Of a stretch of DNA of 9,349 nucleotides, positions 7,055 to 9,349 are shown piece after piece. The notes below the pieces were generated by a model that worked only from the letters and a program-made list of their open reading frames with translations, did no database searches and was not told where the DNA came from. The stretch's first letter is position 1. Every line of letters starts with the position of its first letter. Made by a program: the position numbers and the translations under genes. The DNA comes from Pseudomonadota bacterium (GTDB taxonomy: Bacteria; Pseudomonadota; Gammaproteobacteria; Acidiferrobacterales; UBA6901): assembly GCA_021783175.1 (NCBI GenBank), contig JAJXUF010000125.1, positions 1 through 9,349 on the forward strand. The letters run 5' to 3'.

Positions 7055-7127
7055 GCTGCCGAACCGCCCCCGGCCCACCAGCCACGTTCGGCGACATGGG
7101 GCCGTCGGATAAGAGCAGGTCGGCAGC
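7055..7127 (+). promoter_or_regulatory. Overlapping inverted repeats that could form alternative hairpins
   Basis: GCTGCCGA (7055-7062) is a perfect complement of TCGGCAGC (7120-7127). The overlapping GCCGAAC (7058-7064) is a perfect complement of GTTCGGC (7086-7092). The two pairings share bases 7058-7062, so they cannot form together. AAATAACC follows the outer stem, so no T-run terminator is evident. The region may form the end of the PepSY transcript or a leader of the PEP-CTERM gene. Confidence 0.35.
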
Positions 7128-7179
7128 AAATAACCGGCCACCCACTTCTCTGGAGTCATTCTCCTCTAAGGAACGGTAA

Positions 7180-7701
7180 ATGAATCAAAGCCCTACCTGT
7201 CGTTCTGGCATCCGGTGCCGCCGGCTGGCGATCGCATTCGGCCTATCTCTAGCCGCCTACAGCGTCGCAGGCCAGGCTGCAGATCCCGTGTTCAGCGTTG
7301 TGGGCGCGTTGACGCTCGACGAGCCGAGCCAGACTGGCATGGTCATGAACACTTATCACTTCGGCCTGAACCGCGGTGGCCCCGGATATTCGGCAACCCT
7401 GACCAATACTGGCTTGTTTGGAGCGGGCCCCATAGGCATGACATTGCTCAGCCCGTCTATGAAGTTGCTGGGCAGCCAGATCGGCTCGGGCACTTTCGGT
7501 TTCTCAGCCAACGAGCCCGGTAACTACACCCGTGTAGTTGCCGGTAAGCCCGCAACTCCGGCCGATCTCGATGTCTATGCAGCCCAGGTGGCTGCTGTTC
7601 CCGAACCGGCCGAGTCACTGCTCATCATGGCGGGGCTTGGATCGCTGAGTCTGATAGGTCGCCGTGGCAGATCTAGGGCAGCTCCCATTCGAAGGCTGTA
7701 A
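7180..7701 (+). CDS. PEP-CTERM sorting domain-containing protein
   Basis: This is an exported protein of 173 residues. ATG 7180 has AAGGAA (7168-7173) 6 bases upstream. A signal peptide spans residues 1-33 (CRRLAIAFGLSLAAYSVAGQA). The body is small, rich in Gly, Thr and Ser and likely all-beta, with YHFGLNRGG and GTFGFSANEPGNYTRVV. The C terminus carries the sorting signal VPEP (140-143), a hydrophobic segment (about 147-160) and an Arg cluster (RRGRSR, 161-166). PEP-CTERM proteins are processed by an exosortase of the EpsH/XrtA type and are linked to exopolysaccharide production; no exosortase is in this window. The tail after the Arg cluster (AAPIRRL) is longer than usual. The body resembles other short PEP-CTERM proteins, but I cannot name a subfamily. 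Confidence 0.9.
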   Translation: MNQSPTCRSGIRCRRLAIAFGLSLAAYSVAGQAADPVFSVVGALTLDEPSQTGMVMNTYHFGLNRGGPGYSATLTNTGLFGAGPIGMTLLSPSMKLLGSQIGSGTFGFSANEPGNYTRVVAGKPATPADLDVYAAQVAAVPEPAESLLIMAGLGSLSLIGRRGRSRAAPIRRL

Positions 7702-7725
7702 CGGGTGAAGTCTGATACCAACAGG

Positions 7726-7752
7726 GGCGGCTTGGCCGCCGCTTGTCGTTGT
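7726..7752 (+). terminator. Possible intrinsic terminator after the PEP-CTERM gene
   Basis: GGCGGC (7726-7731) and GCCGCC (7735-7740) form a perfect 6-bp GC-only stem with a 3-base loop, 24 bases after the stop codon. The tail GCTTGTCGTTGT is only moderately T-rich, so termination may be weak. It lies inside the open frame that continues past the PEP-CTERM stop, which argues against coding there. Confidence 0.4.
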
Positions 7753-7932
7753 ACCCGGCCCAAGCGAGCGTGTGTCCCGGCCGGTCTTGTGAAGTTTGGT
7801 GCTCTTATTTCTGACACCGCAATGAACGTACCACCTTCATCACGCCCTATAGAAGGGTACCTCTTTGGGCTTTTACGGTTTTGTGATCCACAAGCAAAAG
7901 TGCAGTCAGATTGCTCCGGGCAGAATACCCCT

Positions 7933-7954
7933 GCCTTGCCATGGTGGCAAAGGC
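7933..7954 (+). promoter_or_regulatory. Hairpin just upstream of a ribosome binding site
   Basis: GCC-TTGCCA (7933-7941) pairs with TGGCAA-A-GGC (7945-7954), giving 9 bp with one bulged A and a TGG loop. The AGGAG ribosome site of the next gene starts 8 bases later (7962-7966). It could affect translation of the downstream gene, or it may be fortuitous. Confidence 0.3.
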
Positions 7955-7974
7955 GATGGCCAGGAGAAAATCCC

Positions 7975-8718
7975 ATGCGACAACCAGACACGAAGTTCTC
8001 AGCAACCCCCCGTGGAAACATTGTTCTTCTCCCGCCGGGCTTCACACACCAGCCCGATGGTACTGTGGATGTGCGTCCGCAACCGTTGCCAACATTGAGC
8101 GACCATGGACTGCCGCCGGGCCAAGATTTTGCAAGCATCAAGGGCGACCCTTCGCTGCATGAAACCGCACCGGACAGGAATAGGTATGTCTCACGCATAG
8201 ATCGGAAAATTAGCTTGATTCTGGACATCTGCGAGTGGCTTCTCACTTCCACCGACTCTCATTCGGTCTACCTGGGATTCAATAGCTCCGAAGTGCGCAC
8301 TGAATCCGTTTTGCACCCCTTCAGCTATGAGATCCATGATGCGGACCGGCTAATCGACGAAGATTACCTGTTGAGCCATTTCACGCAAATTCCATTCGAT
8401 GCCAAGATGGATGCCATCTCTTGGGTACAAAATCGAATCAACGAGGGGCCGATGCGGCGCTATTACGTCGGGCCCGGTGGGTCGCGCCCAGACACCAATG
8501 CCCATCTGGCTTGTCCGGCATTGTCGCCGAGTTTGATCTGTGACATCGTCCACCAACTCCCGCGCTTGCGCGAGGTCGATGACTACTATCTGCGCAATGC
8601 AGCCATCTCTTTGGGGCAGGGCATCGTCCGCGCAACGTTCAATTGCGATGGAACCTATGTAATCCCGTTTTCGAATTTCAACGACTTCGTCGCGCGCTAC
8701 TTCGACACACCCCACTAG
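7975..8718 (+). CDS. Hypothetical soluble protein, 247 residues
   Basis: I do not recognise this family. ATG 7975 has AGGAG (7962-7966) 8 bases upstream, and protein-like composition begins about there. The open frame extends back to GTG 7705, but that extension crosses a GC hairpin and reads as non-coding. The N-terminal ~60 residues are Pro-rich and look flexible (LLPPGFTHQPDG, RPQPLPTLSD). The rest looks like a folded globular domain rich in aromatics and Asp, for example SLILDICEWLL, HPFSYEIHDADRLIDEDYLL, MRRYYVGPGG, DDYYLRNAAISLG and FNCDGTYVIPF. There is no signal peptide or membrane segment, so it is probably cytoplasmic. No catalytic motif stands out. It follows the PEP-CTERM gene after a candidate terminator, so it is probably a separate transcript. 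Confidence 0.7.
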   Translation: MRQPDTKFSATPRGNIVLLPPGFTHQPDGTVDVRPQPLPTLSDHGLPPGQDFASIKGDPSLHETAPDRNRYVSRIDRKISLILDICEWLLTSTDSHSVYLGFNSSEVRTESVLHPFSYEIHDADRLIDEDYLLSHFTQIPFDAKMDAISWVQNRINEGPMRRYYVGPGGSRPDTNAHLACPALSPSLICDIVHQLPRLREVDDYYLRNAAISLGQGIVRATFNCDGTYVIPFSNFNDFVARYFDTPH

Positions 8719-8794
8719 TCCCCCCGAAAATTTGGATCGCCCCCGTTTTCCCGAACCGGACGGCAATAGCTTTTGTGCTTGTAGATTTCGAGGC

Positions 8795-8989
8795 ATGGTT
8801 GTCACAAAGGCAATAGGGGGCATCGGCATCATTGCGCCGATGCCCTGCAGCGCCAACGACGGGAGACAAACCTCTGTCGTGAAACTTTCCAATACCGAAA
8901 TGATCGAAAAATTTCGCCGGAATCATGACATCAGCGCCGAACCCTCAGGCACGGAATTTGATGCCCAAGCAGCAGTGCACATCTCGTAG
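8795..8989 (+). CDS. Small hypothetical ORF of 64 codons, doubtful
   Basis: The frame runs from ATG 8795 to TAG 8987-8989. The start MVVTKAIGGIGIIAPMPCSA is weakly signal-peptide-like. The later part (VVKLSNTEMIEKFRRNHDIS) looks protein-like. The only upstream purine stretch, CGAGG, is almost touching the ATG, so the ribosome site is poor. A perfect hairpin (8818-8845) lies inside it. The next ORF continues in the same frame directly after the TAG. No family is recognised. Confidence 0.25.
   Translation: MVVTKAIGGIGIIAPMPCSANDGRQTSVVKLSNTEMIEKFRRNHDISAEPSGTEFDAQAAVHIS
8818..8845. repeat. Perfect 10-bp-stem hairpin
   Basis: GGGCATCGGC (8818-8827) and GCCGATGCCC (8836-8845) are perfect reverse complements around an 8-base loop. 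It lies about 100 bp after the stop of the 247-residue protein. Neither strand has a T-run after the stem, so it is not a classical intrinsic terminator, but it may end or stabilise the upstream transcript. Confidence 0.6.
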
Positions 8990-9205
8990 GGGGCTCTTAT
9001 TCTGCTGAGGCTCAACGCCCAGCTGGCCCGGCGCGTGCAGCTGGTGCACTTCTCACGTTATCGCGGCGACAATCCCGGGGACCGCAAGGCCTTCGCAAAA
9101 ACGCTGCGCGCCTTGGTAGATAAGATGCCCATCACCGGCGAACTCAATCTGCAGCGCTGGACGGGCAGCTTCGCAGACTGTTTGAGGGTGAAGGACACTC
9201 GATGA
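8990..9205 (+). pseudogene. ORF fragment without a canonical start, unknown family
   Basis: Stop-to-stop frame 8990-9205 encodes about 71 protein-like residues, for example LARRVQLVHFSRYRGDNPGD, then RKAFAKTLRALVDKMPITG and LQRWTGSFADCL. The first in-frame GTG codons (9035, 9044) lie well inside and lack ribosome sites. An ATT at 8999 after GGGGG is possible but rare as a start. The sequence therefore looks like the 3' end of a longer gene whose 5' part is lost or out of frame. The immediately upstream sequence in the same frame ends in TAG. The stop overlaps the next ATG as ATGA, the pattern of translationally coupled genes. I do not recognise the family. Confidence 0.4.
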
Positions 9206-9318
9206 GCTGGTGGCGGTTTGAGGGGAACAATTTGTTGGCCCCCCCAGGATCGTCTGGCGATGCGGCGAGATTCAAGATTGACGACGGGAACAGAATCAAG
9301 GCGGCCTGGGTAGCGTAG
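9202..9318 (+). CDS. Small ORF of 38 codons coupled to the preceding fragment
   Basis: ATG 9202 overlaps the preceding stop as ATGA and has AAGGA (9191-9195) 6 bases upstream, a good ribosome site. The peptide starts MSWWRFEGNNLL and ends DDGNRIKAAWVA at TAG 9316-9318. The start and the GNRIKAAW segment faintly resemble the N-terminal half of DUF167/YggU proteins, which are about 100 residues, so this could be a truncated copy. The resemblance is weak and unverified. Confidence 0.35.
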   Translation: MSWWRFEGNNLLAPPGSSGDAARFKIDDGNRIKAAWVA

Positions 9319-9349
9319 TAAATCGAGTCTGCCGTTGTAAGCAGCGGTG

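Noticed and set aside
7575..8252. Minus-strand frame of 225 codons
   Set aside because: It spans the end of the PEP-CTERM gene, an intergenic hairpin and the start of the 247-residue protein, so it cannot be coding alongside them.
8350..8892. Minus-strand frame of 180 codons
   Set aside because: It is antisense to the well-started 247-residue protein and runs through the hairpin at 8818-8845; no motif is seen.
1..9349. CRISPR array, tRNA, rRNA, transposase or integrase genes
   Set aside because: I saw no regularly spaced direct repeats, no tRNA-like cloverleaf, no rRNA sequence and no recombinase motif.

Overview
The window looks like a moderately GC-rich proteobacterial chromosome. A PEP-CTERM surface protein and a large GAF-GAF-GGDEF-EAL protein fit a beta- or gamma-proteobacterial or Acidithiobacillia-type genome, but nothing fixes the genus. 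There are no rRNA, tRNA, CRISPR or transposase genes. Most genes are on the + strand, separated by unusually long and partly structured intergenic stretches. This gives the look of an accessory or slowly decaying region.

Left part (1-3687). A COG3837-type cupin gene (200-672) is intact except for one missing base near 248, which separates its first 16 codons from the rest. About 250 bp later comes a 921-residue cyclic-di-GMP enzyme (922-3687) with two GAF sensor domains, a GGDEF domain with its inhibitory site, an EAL domain with its catalytic residues, and a C-terminal Cys/His-containing extension.

Middle (3688-6695). A flavin reductase-like gene (3882-4552) also carries a single-base deletion, near 3954. 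It is followed 25 bp later by an intact AraC-type HTH/O6-alkylguanine-DNA alkyltransferase fusion (4578-5411), probably in the same transcript. The next 1.28 kb is poor in recognisable genes. It holds a 41-codon small ORF with a good ribosome binding site and an internal hairpin, a protein-like minus-strand ORF of unknown function (5919-6389), and a GC-rich hairpin cluster (about 6490-6595).

Right part (6696-9349). A secreted PepSY-domain protein is followed by a PEP-CTERM protein. Between them are inverted repeats that could form alternative hairpins. A hairpin resembling a terminator follows, then an unrecognised 247-residue soluble protein. The end of the window holds a perfect 10-bp-stem hairpin and small ORF fragments, two of which overlap by ATGA.

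Functionally the window combines c-di-GMP turnover, alkylation repair and exported/envelope proteins. A link between c-di-GMP and the PEP-CTERM protein (both often tied to exopolysaccharide and biofilm) is only an inference. I saw no clear new multi-gene system. The most useful observations are the two isolated single-base frameshifts in otherwise well-conserved genes, the C-terminal metal-site-like tail of the c-di-GMP enzyme, the flavin reductase/alkyltransferase pair, and the unknown ORFs.
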